Source: Deltaproteobacteria bacterium
GTDB taxonomy: Bacteria; Myxococcota_A; Polyangia; Haliangiales; JADYYK01
Direction: 5' to 3'
Assembly (NCBI GenBank): GCA_020853705.1
Contig: JADYYK010000084.1
Span: 1 to 64,000, forward strand
DNA: 64,000 nt
In this document: positions 28,370 through 36,971 of the stretch, in pieces
Numbering within the stretch: position 1 is the stretch's first letter
How the letters are laid out: each line of letters begins with the position of its first letter
Position numbers and translations under genes: made by a program
The notes under the pieces: generated by a model
What the model saw: only the letters and a program-made list of their open reading frames with translations
Told to the model about the DNA's origin: nothing
Database searches by the model: none

Positions 28370-28879
28370 TCAGAAGTAGTAGCGCACGCCGGCCGCCAGA
28401 TCGACGGTGAGGCCGCTGCGGGGCGTGTCGTCGTTGGCGACCAGGTCGACGCCGACGGCGACCTCGAGGAAGACGTCGATGGGCGCGTTGCGAAAGCCGA
28501 ACAGGATGCCGACCACGCCGCGGGGCCCCAGCGCCAGGTGCTCGTCGCGGTTGTCGCGCTTGCCATGTGACTGCAGGCGCCCGCCCAGGCCGACATACAG
28601 CGGCAGGTCGAAGCTGGGCGTGCGCGTCAGCACCACCGGGTGCCACAGGTAGTCGGCGTGGACGTGGATGCCGCGGCCGTCGGCGAAGCCCAGGCCGATG
28701 GCGCCGTCGATGGCGTGCGAGCGCTTGATGTACAGCTTGCCCGATACCCCGGTGGGCTCGCCCACGATGAGGCCGAGGCCGAACGAGCCGCCGGTCTGGG
28801 CTGACGCGGTGCGCGCCCGCGCCGACAGCAGCACGAACGCCAGGGTCCCGGCCAGCGCGACGACCAGCAGCTTGCGCAT
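28370..28879 (-). CDS. outer-membrane beta-barrel protein
   Basis: 169 residues. A signal peptide (residues 1-27, cleavage after TASAQ region) is followed by about eight alternating strands rich in Gly and aromatic residues (FGLGLIVGEPTGVSGKLYI, YVGLGGRLQS, GILFGFRNAPIDVFLEVAVG) and the C-terminal Phe in VRYYF, the usual outer-membrane insertion signal. Similar small barrels (DUF3996-like) are unassigned. TAAGAT 6 bases before the ATG suggests a leaderless transcript even though the triple-parvulin gene ends just upstream. Confidence 0.85.
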   Translation of the reverse strand: MRKLLVVALAGTLAFVLLSARARTASAQTGGSFGLGLIVGEPTGVSGKLYIKRSHAIDGAIGLGFADGRGIHVHADYLWHPVVLTRTPSFDLPLYVGLGGRLQSHGKRDNRDEHLALGPRGVVGILFGFRNAPIDVFLEVAVGVDLVANDDTPRSGLTVDLAAGVRYYF

Positions 28880-28885
28880 GCCGGG

Positions 28886-28891
28886 ATCTTA
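28886..28891 (-). promoter_or_regulatory. -10-like TAAGAT of the barrel gene
   Basis: The minus-strand hexamer TAAGAT (28891 to 28886) ends 6 bases before ATG 28879 and overlaps the TAA stop codon of the upstream parvulin gene (28891-28889). Confidence 0.4.
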
Positions 28892-30298
28892 CTCGACGCG
28901 CTGGATGATGTGGATGCCGAAGTCGGTCTTGACCACCCCGACCTCGCCGACCTTCAGACGCAGCGACAGATCCTTGAACGGCTGCACCAGCCCCGCGCTG
29001 GGATCGACGTCGTAGCTGTCGCCGGTCTTGGCCGAGCCTGGATCCTCGGACAGCTCGGCCATCAGCGGCTCGATCTTGTCGCCCTTCTTGAGCGCCGCGA
29101 CGGTCTTCTTGACCAGCGCCTCCAGGGTGGCGCGATCGCGCTTGGCGCCGCGCGGATCGCCGGCGTTGACCTCGGTCCAGCCCAGCAGGATGTGCTTGAC
29201 CTTGCCCTTCTGGGTCACCGGGTCGCGCTTCATGATGTCGGTCGACTCCAGCTTGTCGGGCGGCGGCGGCGGCACGCGCTTGATGACGTGCCAGCCGAAC
29301 GGCGACTTGATCATGCCGGCCTCGCCGAGCTTGAGGCGCATCGACAGGTTCTTGAACGGCTCGACCATGGGGGCGGCGGCGTTGACCTCGTAGGCGCGCG
29401 CGCTGTCCTTGGAGCCGGGATCCTCGGAGAACTCCTTCATCAGCTTGGCCATGTCGCCGCCGGCGCGCACCTTGCCGAGGATCTCCTTGGCCAGCTTGTC
29501 AGCCGCCGCCTTGTCACGCTGCGCGGCGCGCGGATCGACCGGGCGCTTGGCGGCCGCCGGGACGTCCTTCCATCCGATGAGGACGTGCTGCACCAGCACG
29601 GTGCCTGGCTCGGCGGGGCGCTTGAGGATGTCGACCGACTCCAGCGGATCGGGCGGCGGCGGCGGCACACGGATCATGACGTGGTAGCCGAAGGTGGTGC
29701 GGACGATGCCGACCTCCTTCTCCTTCAGGCGCAGCGCCAGGTTCTTGAACTCGGGCACGAAGGGCGAGTCGGCCTTCACGGTGTAGGGCTCGCCGCCCAG
29801 CGAGCCGGGATCCTCGGAGTGCTCCTTGACCAGGGCGTCGATGGTGGTCGGGTCGGCCTTCAGCTTGGCGGCCAGCTCCTCGGCCAGCTTGGCGGCGTCG
29901 TCGTTGCTGCGGTTGGCGGCGCGCTGATCGAGCTGGCCCTGGTAGGCGGGGGCGAGGTCCTTCCAGGCCAGCAGCACGTGCTTGACCTGGGACTCGCTGG
30001 CGACCTCGGTGCGGGCCAGGATGTCCTTGCTGTCGAGGTCCTTGCCGGTGGGCCCGGCGGGCGTCGCCGGGGTCACCGACGGGCTGGGCCGATTGGAGTC
30101 CTCGGGTACCACCGTGACCGGGCTGGCCGGGGGGGTCTCGCTGGGGCGAGGCCCCATCTTGTCGCCCTTCTCCTTCTTGCAACCCGCCGTGAGCACTGTC
30201 ACCAGCAGGGCCAGCGCCACCGCGACAGGACCGCGAGGAATCAATCGGGGACGACGAACGTCAGTAGTCTTCGAATCTGAAAGGCCGCCCGTTTGCAT
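28889..30298 (-). CDS. lipoprotein with three parvulin (PpiC-type) domains
   Basis: 469 residues. A long N region ends in LLVTVLTAGC (Cys40), a lipobox. Three rotamase-like units follow (about residues 95-215, 225-340 and 350-469), each with a start like VKHVLLAWKD, VQHVLIGWKD or VKHILLGWTE, a conserved EHSEDPGS, EFSEDPGS or ELSEDPGS and an end like FGYHVMIRV, FGWHVIKRV or FGIHIIQRV. The first two end in a RVPPPPPD linker. Parvulins are peptidyl-prolyl isomerases assisting outer-membrane protein folding; the barrel gene just downstream is a plausible client, which is inference. Confidence 0.9.
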   Translation of the reverse strand: MQTGGLSDSKTTDVRRPRLIPRGPVAVALALLVTVLTAGCKKEKGDKMGPRPSETPPASPVTVVPEDSNRPSPSVTPATPAGPTGKDLDSKDILARTEVASESQVKHVLLAWKDLAPAYQGQLDQRAANRSNDDAAKLAEELAAKLKADPTTIDALVKEHSEDPGSLGGEPYTVKADSPFVPEFKNLALRLKEKEVGIVRTTFGYHVMIRVPPPPPDPLESVDILKRPAEPGTVLVQHVLIGWKDVPAAAKRPVDPRAAQRDKAAADKLAKEILGKVRAGGDMAKLMKEFSEDPGSKDSARAYEVNAAAPMVEPFKNLSMRLKLGEAGMIKSPFGWHVIKRVPPPPPDKLESTDIMKRDPVTQKGKVKHILLGWTEVNAGDPRGAKRDRATLEALVKKTVAALKKGDKIEPLMAELSEDPGSAKTGDSYDVDPSAGLVQPFKDLSLRLKVGEVGVVKTDFGIHIIQRVE

Positions 30299-30305
30299 GG
30301 TCGCG

Positions 30306-30312
30306 TATCCTA
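30306..30312. promoter_or_regulatory. bidirectional -10 element
   Basis: TATCCTA reads as TATCCT on plus (30306-30311), ending 6 bases before GTG 30318, and as TAGGAT on minus (30312-30307), ending 8 bases before ATG 30298. Only 19 bases separate the two start codons, so both mRNAs would be leaderless or nearly so. Confidence 0.55.
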
Positions 30313-30317
30313 GTCCC

Positions 30318-31778
30318 GTGGTCGAGAATAGCAAGCCGAGCGCCGGTGCTCGGACGCTCGCTCTGGCGCTGGCCGCCTCGGCCATCGCGCATGTCGGCGT
30401 GTTCGCGATCAGCGTGGCCATGGGCAGCACCGACTGGTTCTCGCGCCCGCGGCGCTCCGGCGACGTCCTGCAGATGACCGAGTTCGAGTACAAGCCGGCC
30501 GCCGCGCCGCGCACGCTGACGCCCGACGACGACAACAACAAGCCCAGCCCGTCGGCGTCACCGTCGGTGTCGCCCGCCGCGTCGGCGTCCCCCGCCAGCA
30601 AGCCGAAACCTCCGCGCAAGCCGCGCGTCAAGGTGCCGCCGGTATCGACCCAGGGTGTCACCCTGCCGGCGGCGCAGGACGGCGGCGTCGGCAGCGAACC
30701 CGACGGCGGCCCCGAGATGAACGCCGACGCCGGCCCTGACGAGGCGCCCGCGGATCCCGACGCGCCGCCGCCCGCGGCCTCGGCCGACCTGGGCCCATAC
30801 GCGCCCGGTGATGCGCGCGTGATCGCGATCCTCCACGCCGACAAGCTGCGCGGCAACCCGCTGCGCGCGGGCGCCGAGGAGCTGCTCGCCGCGCTGCCCG
30901 ACACCGAGATGATCCTGGCCGGCACCGGGCTGAACCCGTTCGACGACTTCGACACCATCATGGTCGCGACCGCGGATCCCGCCGATGTGTCGGAGACCTT
31001 CCTGGCCGGGCGCGGGATCCACGGCGCCGCCGCGCTCAAGCGGGCGCTGGCCGGCCCCGACGGCAAGCGTGTGCGCTGGATCGACGCTGGCGAGCGCGCC
31101 ATCGGTATGCGCGCCAGGGCGCCGAAATGGGATCCACGACTTTATGTCGTGGCCGGCCCGGAGTGGATGGTGTTCGGCCGCCCCGAGCAGCTGGGGGCGC
31201 TGGCCGACCCGCCGGCGCCGGCTGCGCCGTCGGGTGATGCTGGCGTGGACGACGACTTCGCCTCCGACGCAGGCACCGGTGCCGCGGCCAGCCCGACCGG
31301 GACCGCGCCGGTGCCGCCGGGCTGGGCCAAGCGCCTGGGTCAGATCCGCACCGTCGCAGGTGAGGAGGCCGACGGCCCCGCGCTGGTGCTCTCGGTCGCC
31401 GACCTGCGCGGCGCGCTGCGCCTGCCGAAGAGTCTGCGCGCGCCGATCCCGAAGCAGGCCACCCTGGCGGTGCGCCTGGACGCCGAGGGCGCCATCGGGT
31501 GGGCCACCATCGTGTTCGACGATGACGCGGCGCTGCAGGCCTTCCTGGTCGAGTGGAAGGGCTGGCGTGACGCCGCGGCGCGCGACCAGTTCTCGGCCCT
31601 GCTGGGCGTGCCTGCACTGATGGACAGGGTCGAGCTGACACCCGAGGGCGCGCGCCTTCGCCTTCGCACCCGCATGAAGGCGCAGCAAGTTGGATCCCTG
31701 CTCCGGCTGGTGGCATCCCAGGTGAAGATGAGAGCGACCGAGCGCATCGAGCGACTGAACAAGGCGAGGGGCAGATGA
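30318..31778 (+). CDS. membrane-anchored protein of unknown function
   Basis: 486 residues from GTG 30318, chosen because the upstream ATG 30297 overlaps the promoter box; the longer start would add seven residues. One membrane helix (about residues 10-32) is followed by a Pro/Ser/Asp-rich linker of about 130 residues and a globular periplasmic part (DARVIAILHADKLRGNPLR to the C terminus) that resembles myxobacterial DUF-type proteins scoring DTEMILAGTGLNPFDDFD. The helix-plus-linker layout recalls TonB-like or energy-transducing proteins, but the C-terminal domain is not TonB. ATGA overlap with the next gene. Confidence 0.75.
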   Translation: MVENSKPSAGARTLALALAASAIAHVGVFAISVAMGSTDWFSRPRRSGDVLQMTEFEYKPAAAPRTLTPDDDNNKPSPSASPSVSPAASASPASKPKPPRKPRVKVPPVSTQGVTLPAAQDGGVGSEPDGGPEMNADAGPDEAPADPDAPPPAASADLGPYAPGDARVIAILHADKLRGNPLRAGAEELLAALPDTEMILAGTGLNPFDDFDTIMVATADPADVSETFLAGRGIHGAAALKRALAGPDGKRVRWIDAGERAIGMRARAPKWDPRLYVVAGPEWMVFGRPEQLGALADPPAPAAPSGDAGVDDDFASDAGTGAAASPTGTAPVPPGWAKRLGQIRTVAGEEADGPALVLSVADLRGALRLPKSLRAPIPKQATLAVRLDAEGAIGWATIVFDDDAALQAFLVEWKGWRDAAARDQFSALLGVPALMDRVELTPEGARLRLRTRMKAQQVGSLLRLVASQVKMRATERIERLNKARGR

Positions 31779-32104
31779 GCACCGCAGCAGCCATGTGGAT
31801 GGCGCAGCGCCAGGGCAAGCTGGCGGAAGTACAGGCCGAGCTCCAGCAGGAGCGCGCCAACGCCCTGGGCCGCGTCGGCGAGGCCCTGGAGGCCCGCATC
31901 CACGACCTGCACCAGCTCGCCATCACCCTGCAGCATCTGCTGCCCGGCAGCGAGCGCACGCAGGCCTTGCGCAAGTACGCCCGGGTGCGCGACACCGCGC
32001 TGGAGCTCAAGTGGTTCCTGGTGGTGCAGCGCGAGGCCATCGGCCTCACCGATCACAGCGCGCTCGAGCAGCACTATGTGGTGCCGCGCGCCATCACCGA
32101 GTAG
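31775..32104 (+). CDS. small helical protein
   Basis: 109 residues, nearly all predicted helix with heptad-like spacing (QGKLAEVQAELQQERANALG, ALEARIHDLHQLAITLQHLL), so likely a coiled coil. No family recognised. Starts inside the stop of the membrane protein (ATGA at 31775-31778), indicating coupled translation and probably a joint role. Ends convergent with a small minus-strand gene. Confidence 0.7.
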   Translation: MSTAAAMWMAQRQGKLAEVQAELQQERANALGRVGEALEARIHDLHQLAITLQHLLPGSERTQALRKYARVRDTALELKWFLVVQREAIGLTDHSALEQHYVVPRAITE

Positions 32105-32116
32105 CCGCGCGGAGGT

Positions 32117-32353
32117 TCAGTCGGTCGAGGTGGAGTCGTCGTCGGCGCCCACGCCGTGCATGTACTTGGCGCGGTCGAGGTGGCCCTTGAGCTTCTCGGG
32201 CGTCAGCAGGCCGGCGTCGATCATGGCGCGGGCATAGCCTTCTGCGAAGCCCAGCGCGCGACGGCGCTCGCGCTTGATCGGCCGCGGCAGCGACGGGTCG
32301 AAGACCTCTTCGAGAAACTTCTTCAGGCGCGCTTCCAGCTCGGGCGGCAGCAT
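32117..32353 (-). CDS. small conserved-looking protein, unknown function
   Basis: 78 residues: an amphipathic opening LPPELEARLKKFLEEVFD, a basic PRPIKRERRRALGFAEGYARAM and an acidic tail. The start ATG 32353 is favoured by TACGAT 7 bases upstream, which would make it leaderless. Frame-specific third-position GC bias supports coding. No homologue recognised. Confidence 0.6.
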   Translation of the reverse strand: MLPPELEARLKKFLEEVFDPSLPRPIKRERRRALGFAEGYARAMIDAGLLTPEKLKGHLDRAKYMHGVGADDDSTSTD

Positions 32354-32360
32354 TGCGGCG

Positions 32361-32366
32361 ATCGTA
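32361..32366 (-). promoter_or_regulatory. -10-like TACGAT
   Basis: Minus-strand TACGAT (32366 to 32361) ends 7 bases before ATG 32353. Confidence 0.4.
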
Positions 32367-32393
32367 GGTCGCAGCGCCGCAGGGGGCAACAAA

Positions 32394-33110
32394 TCAGCCG
32401 TAGCGCGTGGGATCCGGCACGCCGGCCTCGGCGAAGCCCTTCTTGCGCAGCAGGCACGAGTCGCAGCGCCCGCAGGCGGCGTCGCCGATGGGGTCGTAGC
32501 AGGAGTGGGTCAGGCCATAGTCGACGCCCAGGCGCACGCCCTCGCGCACGATCTCGGCCTTGGTCAGCTTCAGGAGCGGCGCGTGGATGGTCAGCGCGGC
32601 GCCCTCCACGCCGGCGCGGGTGGCCAGCCGGGCCAGGTGCTCGAAGGCGGCCAGGAACTCGGGGCGACAGTCGGGATAGCCCGAGTAGTCGTACACGTTG
32701 ACGCCGATGAAGATGGCGCGCGCGCCCAGCACCTCGGCCCAGGCCAGGGCATAGGACAGGAACAGCGTGTTGCGCGCCGGCACGTAGGTCACCGGGATGT
32801 CGGCCGTCATGGTGGCGAGGTCGCGATCCTTGGGCACCGCGATGTCGGCGGTCAGCGCCGAGCCGCCGATCCAGCCCAGGTCGACCTCGGCGACGCGGTG
32901 CTGCACGGCGCCCAGCGCGCTGGCCACCCGCGCGGCGGCTGCCAGCTCGACGGCGTGGCGCTGGCCGTAGCGGAAGCTGAGCGCGTGACAGGCGAACTTT
33001 CGTTCGCGCGCGATGGCCAGCACGGTGGCGGAGTCGAGGCCGCCCGAGAGCAGCACCACGGCGGGAGGCAGCACATTCGAGGCGGTTGCGGGCGCGGGAG
33101 TCGTGGTCAC
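32394..33110 (-). CDS. queC: 7-cyano-7-deazaguanine synthase
   Basis: 238 residues from GTG 33110. QueC converts carboxydeazaguanine to preQ0 with ATP and ammonia, for queuosine tRNA modification. The ATP-pyrophosphatase loop [13 protein letters not shown] lies near residue 20, and the C-terminal zinc site is complete in [33 protein letters not shown] is a strong family signature. No queD, queE or queF is next to it, so the pathway is dispersed. A clear ribosome site is not visible at the GTG. Confidence 0.95.
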   Translation of the reverse strand: MTTTPAPATASNVLPPAVVLLSGGLDSATVLAIARERKFACHALSFRYGQRHAVELAAAARVASALGAVQHRVAEVDLGWIGGSALTADIAVPKDRDLATMTADIPVTYVPARNTLFLSYALAWAEVLGARAIFIGVNVYDYSGYPDCRPEFLAAFEHLARLATRAGVEGAALTIHAPLLKLTKAEIVREGVRLGVDYGLTHSCYDPIGDAACGRCDSCLLRKKGFAEAGVPDPTRYG

Positions 33111-33158
33111 CGCGAGGTCGTATGCGCTCGCGGGCGCGCGGTCAAGCCGCGCGGCATG

Positions 33159-33164
33159 TAGAAT
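33159..33164 (+). promoter_or_regulatory. -10-like TAGAAT, leaderless type
   Basis: TAGAAT ends 7 bases before ATG 33172. An in-frame ATG at 33163 overlaps the hexamer and is therefore an unlikely start. Confidence 0.5.
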
Positions 33165-33171
33165 GGTGCTG

Positions 33172-34233
33172 ATGCGCGGCCTCTGCATCGTCCGGCTGGT
33201 GCTGTTCGCGGCGGCGTGCGGCCTGGGCTGCGCCGGCTGCGCCGGGTCGCACATCACCAACCCGCCGGGCGACGGGGGCGGCGGCGGTGGTGGCGACGGC
33301 GGCGCCCAGGTCACCGACGGGCCGCGCGCGGATCGCACCCTGACGCCCGAGGATCTCGACTCGTCGCTCCCGGTGGTCGATGGCGCGCTGCCCACGCCCG
33401 ACGCCGCCCAGCCCGACGCCGCGCCGCCGCCGCCGTGCAACGTGATGGCGGCCTTCGGCGTGCCGACGCTGCTGACGGTGGTCAACTCGACCGACATCGA
33501 CTCGGCGCCGTCGTTCTCGCCCGATGGCCTGACGCTGTTCTTCTCCAGCACGCGGCCCGGCGGCATGGGCGCCTATGACATCTGGCAGTCGACGCGGCCC
33601 AGCCTGACCGGCGCCTTCACCACGCCCACGCTGGTCGGCGGCATCAACACCGCCGCCAACGAGTACAGCGCCACGCTGACGCCCGACGGCAAGACCATCT
33701 ACTTCGTCAGCGAGCGCACCGACGGCGGCGCGCTGGGCGCCGGCGACATCTGGAAGGCGACCCGCGCGGCGGCGACCGGGGCCTTCGGCGCACCGACCCT
33801 GCTCGGCGACGTGTCGACCAGCGCGCAGGAGACCGATCCCTGGCTGACCCCGAGCGGCGCCATGATGTTCGCGTCCAACCGCGCCGGCGCCGACCTGCTG
33901 GATCTGTGGATCGCGCCCTTCAACGCCGGCACCGGCACCTTCGGCGGCGCCACCCGCCTCGGCGAGCTGGCCTCGCTGCAGCGCGAGTTCGGCGCCACCA
34001 TGACCGGCGATGGCCTGCAGGTCGCGCTGACCAGCGATCGCAGCGGCCAGTTCGAGCTCTACCTGGCCACCCGCACCACGCCGACCGGCACCTTCTCCAT
34101 GCCGACCATCATGACCAGCGTGAACTCGACCTCGAGCGACACCGGCGCCGCGCTGTCGCCCAACGGCTGCGACCTGGTCCTGACCTCCTCCCGCGCCGGC
34201 GGCTCCGAACTCTACCTCGCCCGCCGCCCCTAG
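33172..34233 (+). CDS. PD40/TolB-like repeat lipoprotein
   Basis: 353 residues. [20 protein letters not shown] is a lipoprotein signal (several Cys around 20-23). A Gly/Asp-rich linker leads to a propeller with repeated blades of the PD40 type: [61 protein letters not shown] and [16 protein letters not shown]. Such domains resemble TolB and mediate protein contacts at the outer membrane. Followed by a hairpin and minisatellites before a convergent gene. Confidence 0.87.
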   Translation: MRGLCIVRLVLFAAACGLGCAGCAGSHITNPPGDGGGGGGGDGGAQVTDGPRADRTLTPEDLDSSLPVVDGALPTPDAAQPDAAPPPPCNVMAAFGVPTLLTVVNSTDIDSAPSFSPDGLTLFFSSTRPGGMGAYDIWQSTRPSLTGAFTTPTLVGGINTAANEYSATLTPDGKTIYFVSERTDGGALGAGDIWKATRAAATGAFGAPTLLGDVSTSAQETDPWLTPSGAMMFASNRAGADLLDLWIAPFNAGTGTFGGATRLGELASLQREFGATMTGDGLQVALTSDRSGQFELYLATRTTPTGTFSMPTIMTSVNSTSSDTGAALSPNGCDLVLTSSRAGGSELYLARRP

Positions 34234-34248
34234 CCCGAAAAGGCAAAC

Positions 34249-34267
34249 GGACGGCTTTTTGCCGCCC
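34249..34267. terminator. hairpin with T5 loop between convergent genes
   Basis: GGACGGC, loop TTTTT and GCCGCCC pair over 7 bases with one mismatch, 15 bases after the PD40 lipoprotein stop codon. It may stop transcription from the plus strand. Confidence 0.45.
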
Positions 34268-34283
34268 GCTTGCCCGTGCTCAT

Positions 34284-34320
<37 letters not shown>

Positions 34321-34338
34321 CCTCTTCCATTCCCCGTT

Positions 34339-34372
34339 GCCTGTCGCCTGTCGCCTGTCCCTGTCGCCTGTT
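34339..34372. repeat. heptanucleotide tandem repeat
   Basis: Three perfect copies of GCCTGTC followed by two degenerate ones, immediately downstream of the hexamer array. Confidence 0.75.
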
Positions 34373-34391
34373 CGTCCGTCTCCGCCCTGCC

Positions 34392-35048
34392 CTAGAACGC
34401 CTCCTTGCTGCCCTGCGCCCCGACGTCCATCAGGAACTTCACGTTCAGGTTCAGCCCCTCGTGGCGGGCCAGCTCCTGCATCAGCTCGGTGCGCACCACC
34501 AAGGTGACGCGACCGCTGGCGGCCACCGGCGCCGACGCCTTGTAGGCGGCGTTCAGCTTCTTGACCTGCGCGTCGGTGAAGATGGCGACCACGTCACCGA
34601 GCAGCAGCTGGGTCAGCTGCGCGCCCTCGAAGGTGAGCAGGCGCTCGCCGTCCAGGTCGATGGTGGCGTCGAACAGCTCCACGCTGGCCGGCGTCACGTT
34701 GGCGCCGCTGGCGTCGAGCAGCCGGATGTCCTTCTTGCTCAGCTTGATCCCCGTGATCGACACCGGGATGTCCTTGGGATCCTCGCCGTTCTCGACCACC
34801 TTCTGCTCCACCTTGGCCCTGACCGCCGCCATGTCGACCAGGGTGCCGTGCCACTCCTTGATCTCGATGCGACACACCCCCTCGCCAGGGGTGTAGGTCA
34901 CCAGCGGGTCGCTGCCCGCGCACTCGGCGCTGAGCTTGCCCATCGTGACCTTGACGTCGATGTCCAGGTTGGTATCGACGTCGAACTCGACATCCCAGCA
35001 GCCCGCGATCGCCAGTACACCCAGAACCAGGAAACTCCGCTTCATCAT
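34392..35048 (-). CDS. lipoprotein of unknown function
   Basis: 218 residues from ATG 35048. This start is chosen because GGAGG (35059-35055) lies 6 bases upstream; ATG 35054 abuts it and is too close. The signal MMKRSFLVLGVLAIAGC gives lipobox IAGC. The mature part is a mixed alpha/beta domain (FDVDTNLDIDVKVTMGKLS, ELFDATIDLDGERLLTF) reminiscent of DUF-type myxobacterial lipoproteins; nothing catalytic is seen. Divergent from the kinase at 35181. Confidence 0.75.
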   Translation of the reverse strand: MMKRSFLVLGVLAIAGCWDVEFDVDTNLDIDVKVTMGKLSAECAGSDPLVTYTPGEGVCRIEIKEWHGTLVDMAAVRAKVEQKVVENGEDPKDIPVSITGIKLSKKDIRLLDASGANVTPASVELFDATIDLDGERLLTFEGAQLTQLLLGDVVAIFTDAQVKKLNAAYKASAPVAASGRVTLVVRTELMQELARHEGLNLNVKFLMDVGAQGSKEAF

Positions 35049-35168
35049 CGTCATCCTCCGTGACAGCCTGTAAAGCAGCGGATGTGCCAGCAGGGACGCG
35101 CGCGGTTTCGCGCACTTCGGCGCGGTCTGCGCGCCGGCGTCTCATGTGACAGCCCTGGGGCCGGCGGG

Positions 35169-35174
35169 TAAGCT
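35169..35174 (+). promoter_or_regulatory. -10-like TAAGCT, leaderless type
   Basis: TAAGCT ends 6 bases before the kinase ATG at 35181. Confidence 0.4.
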
Positions 35175-35180
35175 GCCGCC

Positions 35181-36971
35181 ATGGGGTGGGTGTGCGAGGA
35201 GTGCGGGCAGCGCTTTGCCCAGGGCGGCCACTGCACCGCCGACGGCAACGCGCTGGCCCAGACCGACGACCCCCTGCTGGGCGAGACCATCGGCAACTTC
35301 CGCATCACCCGGCTGCTCGGCGCGGGCGGCATGGGGCGCGTCTACGGCGCGCTGCAGCCGGCCATCCACGCCCGCGTGGCCATCAAGGTGCTGTCGCTCG
35401 ACACCGCGCAGAACCGCGATCTCGTCGATCGCTTCTTCGCCGAGGCGCGCGCGGTCAACCTGATCCGGCACGAGAGCATCGTCAACGTCACCGATCTGTC
35501 GCGGCTGCCCGACGGCCGGCCCTACATCGTGATGGAGTACCTCGACGGCGCGCCGCTGTCGTCGCTGCTGCGCACGCGTGGAGCGCTGCCGCTGGGCACC
35601 ACGGTGACGCTGATCGGCGAGGTCCTCGACGCCCTGGCCGCGGCGCACGCCAAGGGCATCGTGCATCGTGATCTCAAGCCCGACAACATCTTCGTGACCC
35701 CTGGCGGACGCGCCAAGGTGCTCGACTTCGGCATCGCGAAGCTGTCGCCCGAGCTGTCGGGCATGTCGGCCCCGACGCACGCCAACTCGATCCTGGGCAC
35801 GCCGCCGTACATGTCACCCGAGCAGGCTGCGGGCAAGCCGGTCGACGCCCGCTCGGACCTGTACTCGATCGGCGTCATCCTCTACGAGATGGTGACCGGC
35901 ACGCGGCCCTTCGTGTCGGACGCGCTGTTCGACCTCCTGCGCATGCACATCATGGAGCCGCCGACGCCACCGAGCGCTCGCCGCCCCGACCTGCCACCGG
36001 CGTTCGAGGCGGTCATCCTGCACGCCCTGGCCAAGGAGCCCGCGCAGCGCGTGCAGAGCGCCCACGAGCTGGCCGGCGCGCTGGCCCAGGCGGTCCACGG
36101 CCTGCCGCCCGAGCAGTGGGTCAGCCTGCGCATGACCGCGGGGGTGCCGACGCCGGCGCACGTGACCGGGCGCGCCTTCGTGCCGACCGCGCCTGCGGGA
36201 CAGACACCAGGCGGTCCGCCGCCGGTGGCGCCGACAGCGGCGGCGCCGCGGCCATCAGCCCCGCTTCCGGTGCCGACCGGGCCGTCGCGGCGCGTGCTGT
36301 TCGCCGCCATCGGCGTCGCCGTGATCGCGCTCGGCGCCGTGGTGTTCCTGCTGGCCGGCCGCGGCGCCCGCGGCAGCGCGAACCCGAGCAGGTCACCTGG
36401 CGCGACGCCATCGACCGCGAAGCTCACGCCGACGCCCTCGCCCGGCGCCGCGCCGCGGTTCGATCCGCGCGCGGTCGATCTGCTCGCCATCGCGGCGGAG
36501 GCCAGCAGGCTCGCCAACCAGAAGGTCGGCGTCGATGACTTCGTGCCCAGCGGCATCGTCGCGCACAACGTGGCGCCCTCGGGCCTGGCCGACCTGACCA
36601 TCGGCAAGGAGGCGTTCATCATGGTCGACCTGCTGTCCGAGAAGATGCGCCAGCGCCCCGCGACGCTGCCGACCGGCGTCGCCTACGATGGTCTGTGCGG
36701 CTTCAGGATCTACTTCTGGCCGGGGCGCGGCTTCGACGTGCGCGGCCCCGCCACCTGCCGCGACGATCTCGCGCTGGGACCCCTGAAGTGCACGCCGTCA
36801 CGGATCTGGCAGGTGGCCATCGGCGCGGGAGCGCCGCGCGACGGCGTGGCGCGCATGCTGATCGAGCGCAGCAGCGAGGAGGATGGGGTGCGCTGGCAGG
36901 TCTGGGTCGGGGAGGCGTTCCACGTCGGGCTCGCCGACAACTACTGCGGTCCAGCCGTTCAGACGTACTGA
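35181..36971 (+). CDS. membrane Ser/Thr protein kinase with N-terminal zinc motif
   Basis: 596 residues. A short zinc-ribbon-like head (Cys5, Cys8, His17, Cys18) precedes a Hanks-type kinase: glycine loop LGAGGMGRVYG (47-56), Lys69 in VAIKVL, HRDLKPDN from His162, DFG from Asp182, and MSPEQ in the activation segment. Catalytic residues are intact. A Pro-rich linker leads to one membrane helix (about 371-393) and a 200-residue outer domain with a Cys pair (LCGFRIYFWPG, TCRDDL), likely the sensor. Overlaps the convergent DUF6585-like gene by 13 bases. Confidence 0.93.
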   Translation: MGWVCEECGQRFAQGGHCTADGNALAQTDDPLLGETIGNFRITRLLGAGGMGRVYGALQPAIHARVAIKVLSLDTAQNRDLVDRFFAEARAVNLIRHESIVNVTDLSRLPDGRPYIVMEYLDGAPLSSLLRTRGALPLGTTVTLIGEVLDALAAAHAKGIVHRDLKPDNIFVTPGGRAKVLDFGIAKLSPELSGMSAPTHANSILGTPPYMSPEQAAGKPVDARSDLYSIGVILYEMVTGTRPFVSDALFDLLRMHIMEPPTPPSARRPDLPPAFEAVILHALAKEPAQRVQSAHELAGALAQAVHGLPPEQWVSLRMTAGVPTPAHVTGRAFVPTAPAGQTPGGPPPVAPTAAAPRPSAPLPVPTGPSRRVLFAAIGVAVIALGAVVFLLAGRGARGSANPSRSPGATPSTAKLTPTPSPGAAPRFDPRAVDLLAIAAEASRLANQKVGVDDFVPSGIVAHNVAPSGLADLTIGKEAFIMVDLLSEKMRQRPATLPTGVAYDGLCGFRIYFWPGRGFDVRGPATCRDDLALGPLKCTPSRIWQVAIGAGAPRDGVARMLIERSSEEDGVRWQVWVGEAFHVGLADNYCGPAVQTY

